Shown piece by piece: positions 34,958 to 43,900 of a stretch of DNA of 64,000 bases. The DNA comes from UKL13-2 sp036394575 (GTDB taxonomy: Bacteria; Pseudomonadota; Gammaproteobacteria; Burkholderiales; Usitatibacteraceae). The notes below the pieces were generated by a model, which saw nothing but the letters and a program-made list of their open reading frames with translations, was not told the DNA's origin and did no database searches. Each line of letters begins with the position of its first letter. Within the stretch, counting starts at the first letter, position 1. The translations under genes and the position numbers were made by a program. Where the stretch lies: NCBI GenBank assembly GCA_036394575.1, contig DASWEY010000082.1, forward strand, positions 1-64,000. Direction: 5' to 3'.

Positions 34958-35971
34958 ATGGCTCACCTGTCGATCAGCATCGAGATGATCGTGTTTCTGG
35001 TCGTGCTGGCGCTCCTGTTCGACTTCATGAACGGCTTCCACGACGCCGCCAATTCGATCGCCACCGTGGTGTCCACCGGCGTGCTGAAGCCGCAGTACGC
35101 GGTGGCCTGGGCGGCTTTTTTCAACGTGGTCGCCATCCTCGTATTCCAGCTGACGGTGGCCGCCACCGTGGGCAAGGGCACCATCGAACCCGCGATCGTC
35201 GATCACTTCGTGGTGATGGGCGCCTTGATCGGCGCCATTACCTGGAACGGCATCACCTGGTGGTACGGCATTCCATCGTCCTCGTCGCATGCGCTGATCG
35301 GCGGCCTGATCGGCGCCGCCGTCGCCAAGGGCGGCGCCGGCTCGCTGATCTCGGGCGGCCTGATCAAAACGGTGGCCTTCATTTTCATCTCGCCCCTGCT
35401 GGGTTTTCTACTCGGTTCGATGCTTATGGTGCTGGTGTCCTGGCTGCTGCGCTACACCACGCCGCGCCGCGTGGACCGCTGGTTCCGGCGCATGCAGCTG
35501 GTGTCCGCCTCGCTGTACAGCCTGGGACACGGCGGCAACGACGCGCAAAAGACCATCGGCATCATCTGGATGCTGCTGATCGCCGCCGGCATCACCGGCG
35601 CCAAGGATCCGGTGCCGGCCTGGGTGATCGTCTGCTGTTACTTGGCGATCGGGCTCGGCACCCTGTTCGGCGGCTGGCGCATCGTCAAGACCATGGGCCA
35701 GAAGATCACCAAGCTGAAACCGGTCGGCGGCTTCTGCGCCGAGACCGGCGGGGCCATCACCCTGTTCCTCGCCACCGCGCTGGGCATTCCGGTATCGACC
35801 ACGCACACCATCACCGGCGCGATCGTCGGCGTGGGGGCGGCCAACAAGTTCAATGCGGTGCGCTGGGGCGTGGCCGGCGGCATCGTCTGGGCCTGGATAC
35901 TGACCATTCCCTGCTCGGCTTTCGTTGCCGCCGTGGCCTGGTGGCTCGCCACCCATCTCGCTTCCGCCTGA
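34958..35971 (+). CDS. pit: Low-affinity inorganic phosphate transporter (Pit family)
   Basis: A 337-residue permease with about ten helices and the duplicated PHO4 signature: LLFDFMNGFHDAANSIATVV near the N-terminus and SLGHGGNDAQKTIG (about residues 188-201) with a later VSTTHTITGAIVGVGAANKF. It takes up metal-phosphate with protons when phosphate is plentiful. It forms an operon with the DUF47 protein and should be repressed by PhoB through the box at 34275. Confidence 0.94.
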   Translation: MAHLSISIEMIVFLVVLALLFDFMNGFHDAANSIATVVSTGVLKPQYAVAWAAFFNVVAILVFQLTVAATVGKGTIEPAIVDHFVVMGALIGAITWNGITWWYGIPSSSSHALIGGLIGAAVAKGGAGSLISGGLIKTVAFIFISPLLGFLLGSMLMVLVSWLLRYTTPRRVDRWFRRMQLVSASLYSLGHGGNDAQKTIGIIWMLLIAAGITGAKDPVPAWVIVCCYLAIGLGTLFGGWRIVKTMGQKITKLKPVGGFCAETGGAITLFLATALGIPVSTTHTITGAIVGVGAANKFNAVRWGVAGGIVWAWILTIPCSAFVAAVAWWLATHLASA

Positions 35972-36055
35972 GATGCGGGATAGTGTGAGGTAGCGCAAGG
36001 GCTGGCAGGCGGCATCAGTTAAAATGAGGCCTGTTTATATTCGAGCCTCGCTGAA

Positions 36056-36448
36056 ATGATCGGTCTGTTGATAGTTGCCCACGGTACGCTGGGCGAAAGC
36101 TTGATCCACTGCGCCAGCCATGTGATGGGCAAGCGTCCCCTGTATTTGCGCCAGCTGGGCGTGACGATTCACGACGATCCCGACGCCATCCTGCCGCAAG
36201 CGCGCGACTTGTTGCGCTTCGTCGATCAGGGCAAGGGGGTGCTGGTGCTGACCGATATTTTCGGCGCGACGCCCTCGAACATCGCCTGTCGTCTGCTGGA
36301 ACCGGGGCACGTGGAGGGGCTGTCCGGGGTCAATCTGCCGATGTTGATCAAGGCGTTGACGTATCGCGAATCGCCGATGGACGCGCTGATCGAAAAGGCG
36401 CTTGGTGGCGCGCGTGACGGCGTGATTCGCATGCCCGGGGGTTGCTGA
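36056..36448 (+). CDS. PTS EIIA component, mannose family
   Basis: A 130-residue EIIA of the mannose class. The phospho-accepting histidine is H9 in LLIVAHG; VLTDIFGATPSNIAC and the region around NLPMLIKAL are conserved. There are no EIIB/C/D transport partners here, as is usual for betaproteobacteria, where this EIIA with HPr and EI forms a regulatory phosphorelay. It is 2 bp ahead of ptsH (TGA then ATG), so they are surely co-translated. Confidence 0.93.
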   Translation: MIGLLIVAHGTLGESLIHCASHVMGKRPLYLRQLGVTIHDDPDAILPQARDLLRFVDQGKGVLVLTDIFGATPSNIACRLLEPGHVEGLSGVNLPMLIKALTYRESPMDALIEKALGGARDGVIRMPGGC

Positions 36449-36450
36449 GC

Positions 36451-36720
36451 ATGTTGAGACAGGAACTGGAAATCATCAACAAGCTGGGCCTGCATGCGCG
36501 CGCCTCGGCCAAGCTGACGCAGACGGCGGGACGTTTCAAGTCGGATATTTTCGTCAGCAAGGCCGGCAAGCGCGTCAATGCCAAATCGATCATGGGCGTG
36601 ATGATGCTGGCCGCCGGCAAGGGCACCAAAATCGAAGTGGAGACCAGCGGCGCCGATGAGAACGATGCCATGGACGCCGTGGTCCTGCTGGTCAACGATA
36701 AATTCGGCGAGGGCGAGTAA
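36451..36720 (+). CDS. ptsH: Phosphocarrier protein HPr
   Basis: An 89-residue HPr. His15 lies in KLGLHARAS and takes phosphate from EI; Ser46 lies in AKSIMGVMML, the site of HPr kinase where that enzyme exists. ATG at 36451 puts both residues at their standard numbers. It follows the EIIA gene directly and is separated from ptsI by about 195 bp containing palindrome copy 3. Confidence 0.96.
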   Translation: MLRQELEIINKLGLHARASAKLTQTAGRFKSDIFVSKAGKRVNAKSIMGVMMLAAGKGTKIEVETSGADENDAMDAVVLLVNDKFGEGE

Positions 36721-36780
36721 GCGCGCAGGCGCCGCCATCATGAACCAGTCCAAACGCAACGATCACGTATCTGAAAATAC

Positions 36781-36846
36781 AAACTCCAGCATTGGCGCGG
36801 TGTTTGAGGCATTTTTGGCCCGCATGGCGCGCCAATGCTGGAGTTT
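36781..36846. repeat. Dispersed palindrome, copy 3, inside the pts operon
   Basis: Perfect 19-bp inverted repeats AAACTCCAGCATTGGCGCG (36781-36799) and its complement (36828-36846) surround a 28-nt loop with GAGGCATTTTTGGCC. It sits between ptsH and ptsI, about 60 bp after the HPr stop and 70 bp before the EI start, so any transcript of the operon must contain it as a long hairpin. Confidence 0.93.
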
Positions 36847-36915
36847 GATGTCCACATCGCAGGTCAGCCGAGCCGACCGCAAACCGTTCGCCGGTGCTCT
36901 CGCGAAAGCCGCCCC

Positions 36916-38655
36916 ATGAGTTTTACCCTGCACGGCCTGGGCGTTTCCGGCGGCATCGCCATCGGCCATGCGCACCTGGTCACCAGCGCCTCGCTCGAAG
37001 TCGACCACTATCAGATTCCCGCCGAATTCGTCGCCGCCGAGGTGAAGCGTTTTGACCAGGCGGTAGCGCAGGTGAAGACCGAGCTCGATCTGCTCGAGTC
37101 CGATATCAAGCTCACCCAGCGCGGCGACGCCTCGGCCGACATGGCCGCCTTCGTCACCGTGCATCGCATGATCCTCGAGGACAACTCCTTCACCGACACG
37201 CCGCGCGAAGTGATCCGGCGCGAATCCTGCAACGCCGAGTGGGCGCTGAAGCTGCAGCTCGATGAATTGCTGGCGCAGTTCGCCGATGTGCAGGACGAAT
37301 ACCTGCGCGAACGCAAGACCGATGTGCGCCAGGTCGCCGAACGCATCGTCGCCGCGCTCAGCGGTCAAGGCGGCGCGGTGCCGGAAAAATTGCGCGAGCG
37401 CGCCGAAGATACGATTCTCGTCGCGCACGACCTGTCGCCCGCCGACGTGATTCTGTTCAAGGACCATCAGGTCGCCGCCTTCATCACCGATCTGGGCGGC
37501 TCCACCTCGCATACCGCGATTCTAGCGCGCAGTCTGGCGATTCCGGCGATCGTCGCCCTCCACACCTCGCGCGAGCTGATCCGCGAGGACGAACTCATCA
37601 TCGTCGACGGCATGCAGGGCGTGGTCATCGTTGAACCCGACGACACGGTGCTCGCCGAATATCGCCTCAAGCAGAACCAGTGGAAGCTCGAGCGGCAGAA
37701 GCTGTCGCGCATCAAGTCCGCGCCGGCGGCCACGCTCGACGGGGTGACGATCGAACTGCACGCCAATATCGAGCTGCCGACCGACCTCGCCGCGGTAAGG
37801 CACTCTGGCGCCACCGGCATCGGCCTGTTTCGTACCGAGTTCCTGTTCATGAATCGTCGCGACCTGCCGACCGAGGAGGAGCAGTTCGCGGCCTACAAGA
37901 CGGTCGCCGAGGGCATGCGCGGCGCGCCGGTGGTGATCCGCACGCTCGACATCGGTGCCGACAAGGCGCTCGCCAGTGCCGATCAGGTGTCCTCGCATTC
38001 CGCGCTCGGCTTGCGCGCCATCCGCTACTGCCTGGCCGAGCCGCAACTGTTCAACACGCAATTGCGCGCGATCCTGCGCGCCTCGCATTACGGCAATGTG
38101 CGCATCCTGATCCCGATGCTGGTTTCCACCACCGAGCTCAAGCAGACCATCGCCGCGCTCGATATCGCCAAGGCGCAGTTGCGCGCCGAGGGCCGGAAAT
38201 TCAACGACGCCATCCTGGTTGGCGGCATGATCGAAATCCCGGCCGCGGCCATTGCCCTGCCGATGTTCCTGCGCACGCTCGATTTCCTGTCGATCGGCAC
38301 CAATGACCTGATCCAGTACACCCTGGCGATCGACCGCACCGACGATACCGTTGCGCATCTCTACGACCCCACGCACCCGGCCGTGCTGATCCTGATCTCC
38401 AGTGTGATCCGGCAGGCGAACGCCGCCGGCGTGCCGGTGACGGTATGCGGGGAAATGGCGGGCGATGTCGATCTGACGCGCCTGCTGCTGGGGTTCGGCC
38501 TGCGCCACTTCTCCATGCATCCGGCCAATTTGCTCACCGTCAAACAGCGCGTGCTGATGTCCAATCTGCCCGATATCGACCCGCTTGCCGCGCGCATTCT
38601 GAAGGCGGATGATCCGGACAAAATGCGCGTGCTGCTGCGCAAGCTGAACGCCTGA
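36916..38655 (+). CDS. ptsI: PTS Enzyme I (PEP-protein phosphotransferase)
   Basis: A 579-residue Enzyme I that passes phosphate from PEP to HPr. It starts MSFTLHGLGVSGGIAIGHA. The active histidine is in GGSTSHTAILARS (about residue 195). The PEP-binding barrel has GIGLFRTEFLFM and GTNDLIQYTLAIDR, with the catalytic Cys in VTVCGEMAG. The start at 36916 is right for the family; the frame continues upstream through palindrome copy 3 without homology. It completes the EIIA-HPr-EI relay. Confidence 0.96.
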   Translation: MSFTLHGLGVSGGIAIGHAHLVTSASLEVDHYQIPAEFVAAEVKRFDQAVAQVKTELDLLESDIKLTQRGDASADMAAFVTVHRMILEDNSFTDTPREVIRRESCNAEWALKLQLDELLAQFADVQDEYLRERKTDVRQVAERIVAALSGQGGAVPEKLRERAEDTILVAHDLSPADVILFKDHQVAAFITDLGGSTSHTAILARSLAIPAIVALHTSRELIREDELIIVDGMQGVVIVEPDDTVLAEYRLKQNQWKLERQKLSRIKSAPAATLDGVTIELHANIELPTDLAAVRHSGATGIGLFRTEFLFMNRRDLPTEEEQFAAYKTVAEGMRGAPVVIRTLDIGADKALASADQVSSHSALGLRAIRYCLAEPQLFNTQLRAILRASHYGNVRILIPMLVSTTELKQTIAALDIAKAQLRAEGRKFNDAILVGGMIEIPAAAIALPMFLRTLDFLSIGTNDLIQYTLAIDRTDDTVAHLYDPTHPAVLILISSVIRQANAAGVPVTVCGEMAGDVDLTRLLLGFGLRHFSMHPANLLTVKQRVLMSNLPDIDPLAARILKADDPDKMRVLLRKLNA

Positions 38656-38712
38656 CGGAAGTCAGCGGATTGAGCCGCGCGGCAAAATTGGCGTCAAAAT
38701 CGGGAACTTGTC

Positions 38713-39081
38713 ATGCTCAATGAAATTCCGCATGTCACCCAATACGAAAGCAAGCGGCATCGCCGCTGGTTTCACGATGAATTTTTCGATCTCTACACCT
38801 GGGAAACCTACGACGGCGATTTGCAGGGCTTCCAGCTATGCTATGGCAAGGACGGCGCGCAGCGGGCGCTGCGCTGGTCGCCGGAGACTGGTTACCGCCA
38901 CGAGGGGATCGATGCGCCGGAGGACAAGCCAGGCCGCGCGATGAGCGCCATTTTTGTCGCTGACGGCGCTTTTGATCCGCAGGGAATTGCCGCGCGCTTC
39001 GAACAGAATGCGATGGCGCTGCCGGAGAAAATCAAATCTTTTGTACTTGATAGAGTTCGCGGGTATTCACCGCCGGGATAG
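38713..39081 (+). CDS. Conserved hypothetical protein
   Basis: A 122-residue soluble protein. Visible features are HRRWFHDEFFDLYTWE near the N-terminus, DLQGFQLCYGKDGAQRALRW in the centre and GYRHEGIDAPED after it. The pattern is that of a small conserved betaproteobacterial family of unknown function. It lies 57 bp after ptsI on the same strand and may be read from it. Confidence 0.65.
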   Translation: MLNEIPHVTQYESKRHRRWFHDEFFDLYTWETYDGDLQGFQLCYGKDGAQRALRWSPETGYRHEGIDAPEDKPGRAMSAIFVADGAFDPQGIAARFEQNAMALPEKIKSFVLDRVRGYSPPG

Positions 39082-39148
39082 CGAAGCAAGCCTTCAATCG
39101 CCGCAAGCGCCTCAAACGAAATGGCGGCGCCTGTGGAAACCAATACAC

Positions 39149-39214
39149 AAACTCGAGCACTGGCGCGCCCTTCGGGCCAAAAATGCCTCAGAACCCGCGC
39201 CAGCGCTTGAGTTT
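39149..39214. repeat. Dispersed palindrome, copy 4
   Basis: Arms AAACTCGAGCACTGGCGCG (39149-39167) and CGCGCCAGCGCTTGAGTTT (39196-39214) pair over 19 bp with one mismatch and one G-U, around a 28-nt loop holding GGCCAAAAATGCCTC. The loop is the reverse complement of that of copy 3, so this copy is inverted relative to it. It lies between the hypothetical gene and the DUF1439 lipoprotein gene. Confidence 0.9.
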
Positions 39215-39300
39215 AACTTTCTACGTATGCGCCCGATTCCCGTTTCCCCATTTTATTCGCCGGCTTGCGCGAGCGCGGCATTCTTTACCACGGAGTCAAA

Positions 39301-39855
39301 ATGATGCGCCGGATATCGCCCGCCATTGCTGTCCTGCTGTTGCTTGTCACCCTGGTCGGCTGCGCCAGCAACCCGCTCCTGCCCGGCGAGATCCGCTTCA
39401 CCTGGGCGGAGCTGAACGAACGTATGACGAAACACTTCCCGGTGGAAAAAAGCGTCGCCGGGCTGCTGGACGTGACGCTGAGCCATCCACGCGCGACGGC
39501 GCGCGTGGATGGGCCGCAGCTACGCCTCGCCGTCACTTTTGACGTGCAGGTCAAACTGTCGTTGAGCGGGAAAACCGTGTTCGGCATCGTCTCCTTGTCC
39601 GGCTTGCCGCGTTACGATCCCGACGCCCGTACGATATATCTCGATGGCGCGCGTGTCGACAGCCTGCGCACCGACAATATGCCCGACGGCCTGCCGGCCG
39701 CGCTCGTCAAGGCCGCCTCGGCGGTCGCCAGAGAGGCCCTGGAGGACAAGGCCCTGTATGCCCTCAAGGAGGAAGACCTGCATCGTTACAGCGTCACCTT
39801 GGCGCCGCGGCGCATCGAGGTGCGAGCGGAGGGGATCGCGCTGATGTTGCGCTGA
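39301..39855 (+). CDS. DUF1439 lipoprotein
   Basis: A 184-residue lipoprotein with a signal peptide ending at LVTLVGC (lipobox Cys about residue 21). The mature part resembles DUF1439 (E. coli YceB): FTWAELNERMTKHFPVEKSV, GLLDVTLSHPRATARVDG, then beta-strands, ending with an E-rich helix and RRIEVRAEGIALML. Such proteins have a lipid-binding-like fold and are probably outer-membrane attached; the role is unknown. ATG at 39301 was chosen because it opens the signal peptide. Confidence 0.8.
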   Translation: MMRRISPAIAVLLLLVTLVGCASNPLLPGEIRFTWAELNERMTKHFPVEKSVAGLLDVTLSHPRATARVDGPQLRLAVTFDVQVKLSLSGKTVFGIVSLSGLPRYDPDARTIYLDGARVDSLRTDNMPDGLPAALVKAASAVAREALEDKALYALKEEDLHRYSVTLAPRRIEVRAEGIALMLR

Positions 39856-39984
39856 TGTTGCGTTTGATGTGCGCCCCATCCCGCGCTCGGGAGTTCGTCA
39901 ACCGGCAGTCAGGTCCGGCCACGTATAATCTGCCCGGCATTTGTTGCGCATTCCCCAGCTGAAAACTGAAACCAGGGAGCGAAA

Positions 39985-40830
39985 TTGGATATTCTGCTGC
40001 TGACCAAAGCCTTCATTCTCGGCATCGTCGAGGGCCTCACCGAATTCTTGCCGGTGTCATCGACCGGGCATCTGATCCTGGCCGGCGACCTGCTCAATTT
40101 CAACGACGACAAAGGCAAGGTGTTCGAGATCGTCATCCAGGCCGGCGCCATTCTGGCCATCTGCTGGGAATATCGCGCCCGGCTGCTGTCGACTTTCGCC
40201 GGTATCGGCCGCGATCCGGTGGCGCAGAAGTTTGCGACCAATCTGTTCATCGCCTTCCTGCCTCTGGCGGTGTTCGGTCTTGCCTTCAACAAGGCGATCA
40301 AGGCGGCCCTGTTCAAACCGGTGCCGGTGGCGTTGGCCTTCATCATCGGCGGCGTGATCATCCTGTTTGCCGAGCGCTGGTACAAGGCGCGCGCCATCCG
40401 CCAGACTGCCCCGCCGATCGACAGTGTCGACCAGCTTGTGTGGAAGGATGCGCTGAAGCTCGGCATCGCCCAATGCGCGGCGCTGATCCCCGGCACCTCG
40501 CGTTCCGGCGCCACCATCATCGGCGGCCTGTTCTTCGGGCTGTCGCGTAAATGCGCGACCGAGTTTTCGTTTTTTCTGGCCATTCCCACCCTGTTCGCCG
40601 CCACCGGCTATTCATTGTGGAAGGAGCGCGCATTGCTGTCGGTGGCCGACGTGCCCATGTTCGGCGTGGGTTCGGTGGCCGCCTTCATCAGCGCTTTCGT
40701 GGTGGTGCGCTGGTTGATCCGTTACGTATCGACACATGATTTCACGATCTTCGCCTGGTATCGCATCGCCTTCGGCCTGGTGGTGCTGGTCACCGCGTAT
40801 AGCGGCGCGGTGGCGTGGTCGCCCGGCTGA
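39985..40830 (+). CDS. uppP: Undecaprenyl-diphosphate phosphatase
   Basis: A 281-residue BacA/UppP protein that recycles undecaprenyl pyrophosphate for peptidoglycan synthesis. Motif 1 is GIVEGLTEFLPVSSTGHLIL (about residues 14-33) and motif 2 is LIPGTSRSGATIIGGLFFGL (about 168-187). The start is TTG at 39985 behind AGGGAG. TATAAT at 39924-39929 is a likely -10. A bidirectional terminator follows. Confidence 0.95.
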   Translation: MDILLLTKAFILGIVEGLTEFLPVSSTGHLILAGDLLNFNDDKGKVFEIVIQAGAILAICWEYRARLLSTFAGIGRDPVAQKFATNLFIAFLPLAVFGLAFNKAIKAALFKPVPVALAFIIGGVIILFAERWYKARAIRQTAPPIDSVDQLVWKDALKLGIAQCAALIPGTSRSGATIIGGLFFGLSRKCATEFSFFLAIPTLFAATGYSLWKERALLSVADVPMFGVGSVAAFISAFVVVRWLIRYVSTHDFTIFAWYRIAFGLVVLVTAYSGAVAWSPG

Positions 40831-40856
40831 GCGGCCCGCGTACGTTTCGCGGCAAC

Positions 40857-40889
40857 AAAAAAGCCTTGCGAATGTCGCAAGGCTTTTTT
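40857..40889. terminator. Bidirectional terminator between uppP and chpA
   Basis: AAAAAAGCCTTGCG (40857-40870) pairs with CGCAAGGCTTTTTT (40876-40889) around AATGT, with T-runs on both strands, between two convergent genes. Confidence 0.93.
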
Positions 40890-40916
40890 TGCTGCTGTTC
40901 CTGGTGACGAGACCGA

Positions 40917-43900
40917 TCAGGCCGCAACCTGCTGGCCGGTGTATTGCCGGATCAGCATCAGCAGCTGCTCTTCCTGATAGGGTTTGCCCATGTACTCGTT
41001 GACACCCAATTCCATCGCGCGATTGCGGTGTTTGTCGGCGGTGCGCGAGGTAATCATGATGATCGGGATATGCCGGACCTTGGGGTCGGCGCGCATATTG
41101 CGGGCGAACTCGAAGCCGTCCATGCGCGGCATCTCGATGTCGAGAAGAATGATGTCGGGCTCGATATCCTGCAACTGCTGCAGGCCGTCCACGCCGTCCT
41201 TGGCGGTGGCCACCTCGAAGCCTTCGCGCGTCAGCATGCGGCTGGTGATCTTGCGCACCGTCAATGAATCGTCGACCACCATCACCAGCGGGGCAATGCG
41301 TTTGATCACCGCCGCCGGACCGGTAGTGTCGTCGCCGGCGCCTTCGGCAATGGCTTCGGACAGCGATTGCGACTTCGGCGCGGACAGCAGCGAATCGGTG
41401 CCGGCTTCCGCCATCGACGCCGCGAAGCCCGCATCCTGCGCACCGATACGCGCCACCGGGATGATGTGCTCCGTCATCACCGTGGCCGCCTCGCGATAGA
41501 CGAGTTGCACCGGGTTCATGATCAGGATCACCTGGCCCGAGCCCATCACCGTCGCACCGGCGACGCCAATCAAGCGGGCGAGCTGCGGACCGATGTTCTT
41601 CACCACGATCTCGCGGTTGCCGATGATTTCATCGACCTGTACTGCCGCGCGCTGCTGACCGCTCTTGGCGAGAATAACCGAGGCCTTGCGCTGCGCGGAG
41701 GCTACTGGCCTGTCGCCGACCAGCGCCGCCATCGAGCGCAGGGGATACTTGTTGCCCTTCCACTCGATTTCGCTCATCGCCAGCAGCGGTTCGTAGCGCT
41801 TGCCCTTGTATTCCTGCACCTGCTCGATCATCACCGAAGGGATCGCGTAAGTGGTTTCGCCGACCACCACCATCAGCGCCTGCGTCACCGCCAGCGTCAG
41901 CGGCAGGGCGATGGTGAAGGTGGTACCGCGGCCGGCGGACGAAGTGATATCGATACGGCCGCCCAGCGAGACGATCTCGTTGCGCACCACGTCCATGCCG
42001 ACGCCGCGGCCGGCGATCTGGGTGACTTCCTTGGCGGTCGAGAACCCGGCCGCGAAAATGAACTGCGTGAGTTGCGCCTCGCTTGCTTCCGCATCAGGCG
42101 CCAGCATGCCTTGCTCGATCGCCTTTTCGCGGATGCGCGCGAAATTCAGGCCGCCGCCGTCGTCCGACAGGGTCAACACCACCTCATTGCCGACCTGCTG
42201 GGCATCGATGGTAATCTCGCCGATTTCCGATTTGCCGCGGGCGCTGCGCTCAGCTGGCATTTCGAGGCCGTGCGCAACCGCATTGCGCAGCAGGTGTTCG
42301 AAAGGCGCGGTGATTTTTTCCAACACCGAGCGGTCGATCTCCACGCGCACGCCGCGGAATTCGAGGTTGGCCTTCTTGTCCAGTTCCTTGGCCGTCTGAC
42401 GGACCAGGCGGTAGAAACGATCCTGCAAGTTGCCCAGAGGCACCAGGCGCACGCCCATCAAGCCCTGCTGCAAATCACGGTTGAGGCGCGATTGCTGCAG
42501 CAGCGCCGCATCCGATTCGTCGAGGTTCTTCTGCAGCGACTGCTGCAGGGTCACGACGTCGTTCAGGCTTTCGGCCAGGAAGCGTGTCAACTCCTGCATG
42601 CGCGAGAAGCGATCGAATTCCAGCGGGTCGAAATTTTCGCCCTGATCCTGCTGTTCCTTGATGCGCGACTGGATCTGCGTTTCCGCCTGGATCTCGATTT
42701 CGCGCAACTGGGACTTCATGCGGCTGACGTTGTCGTTCAACTCAAGCAGGGAGCGTTTGAAGGCCTGCATTTCCAAATCGATGCGCGAGCGGGCGATCGC
42801 CAGCTCGCCGGCCTCGTTCACGAAGCGGTCGATGATGTCGGCATTGACGCGCAGCAGCGCCTGTCGTTCGCGGCCGTCGAGTTTTTCGCCCTCGGCCACG
42901 ATCTCGGCGCGCGCCGCCGCCAAGATCGCCATCGGCGCCGGCAATTCCTGCGGCACATCGACAATCGGCGGAATATCGATCGGCGCGTTCAGCTCGCCGG
43001 CGGCGAAACGCTCGATGGCCGCATTGAAACGGTCCAGCCCGTCGTCGATATCGTCGAACTTGCGCGCGACCGGCATCGCATCGGCATCCATGCCGATCGC
43101 CTTGGCTTCAAGCACATGGGCGAGTTCGCCCAGGCGCATCAGGCCCGCCATGCGCGCCGAGCCCTTGAGCGTGTGCAGATGGCGCGCTAACTCAGTCACG
43201 GGCGCGTGATCGGCAGGTGTGGCACGCCAGCGACGCAAGGCATCACCGACCTGCGGCACCAGTTCACGCGCCTCTTCCAGGAAAATCGGCAACAGATCCG
43301 CATCGATATCGTCGACCACTGCGCGTCTGTCCTTGCCGGATTCGAAAGCGGCGGCCGGCGCAGCGACCGCTTCGCTGCCGGCAACCGCCAACGGAGCCAT
43401 CGTGGTCGGCATCACCGCCGGCGGCGGCGCGACGATCGGCGCGGGCGCTTGTGCAATGACGGGTTCGATCACCACGGACGGCGCTGAAACCGGGGCGGCC
43501 TCCTCGGCAGGTGCCGGCGCTTCGACGGGGGCATCGATGAAACCGAAGTCGATTACCGCATCGGCCTCGGCCGGTGGGGCCATCGTTTCTGACGGTGGGT
43601 TGTCGATGAAGCCGAAGTCGATGTCCGCTTCTGCCGTGTCGGCCGCAGCGGCTTCGACCGTTGGCGCCAGCGTCAACGGCTCGGTTGGCTCGGGCATGGC
43701 CGGCTCACTGACAACCGGCATACGCAGATTGGTGCCTTCGCCGGTGCGCTTGCCTTCCTTGAGCGCATCGCGCAGCGCGGTCAGATCACGGGTCAGGTCG
43801 GGCCGCGCCATCGGCAAATCGTGGGTGTGCAAGCCACGTACCATGCTGCCCAGCGCATCGACTGCCTGCCGGGTCAGACCAAGACGCAGATCGGTCCATT

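Noticed and set aside
41367..43190. A 607-codon plus-strand frame opposite chpA
   Set aside because: Shadow of the high-GC kinase gene; His/Arg/Gln-rich with no motif.
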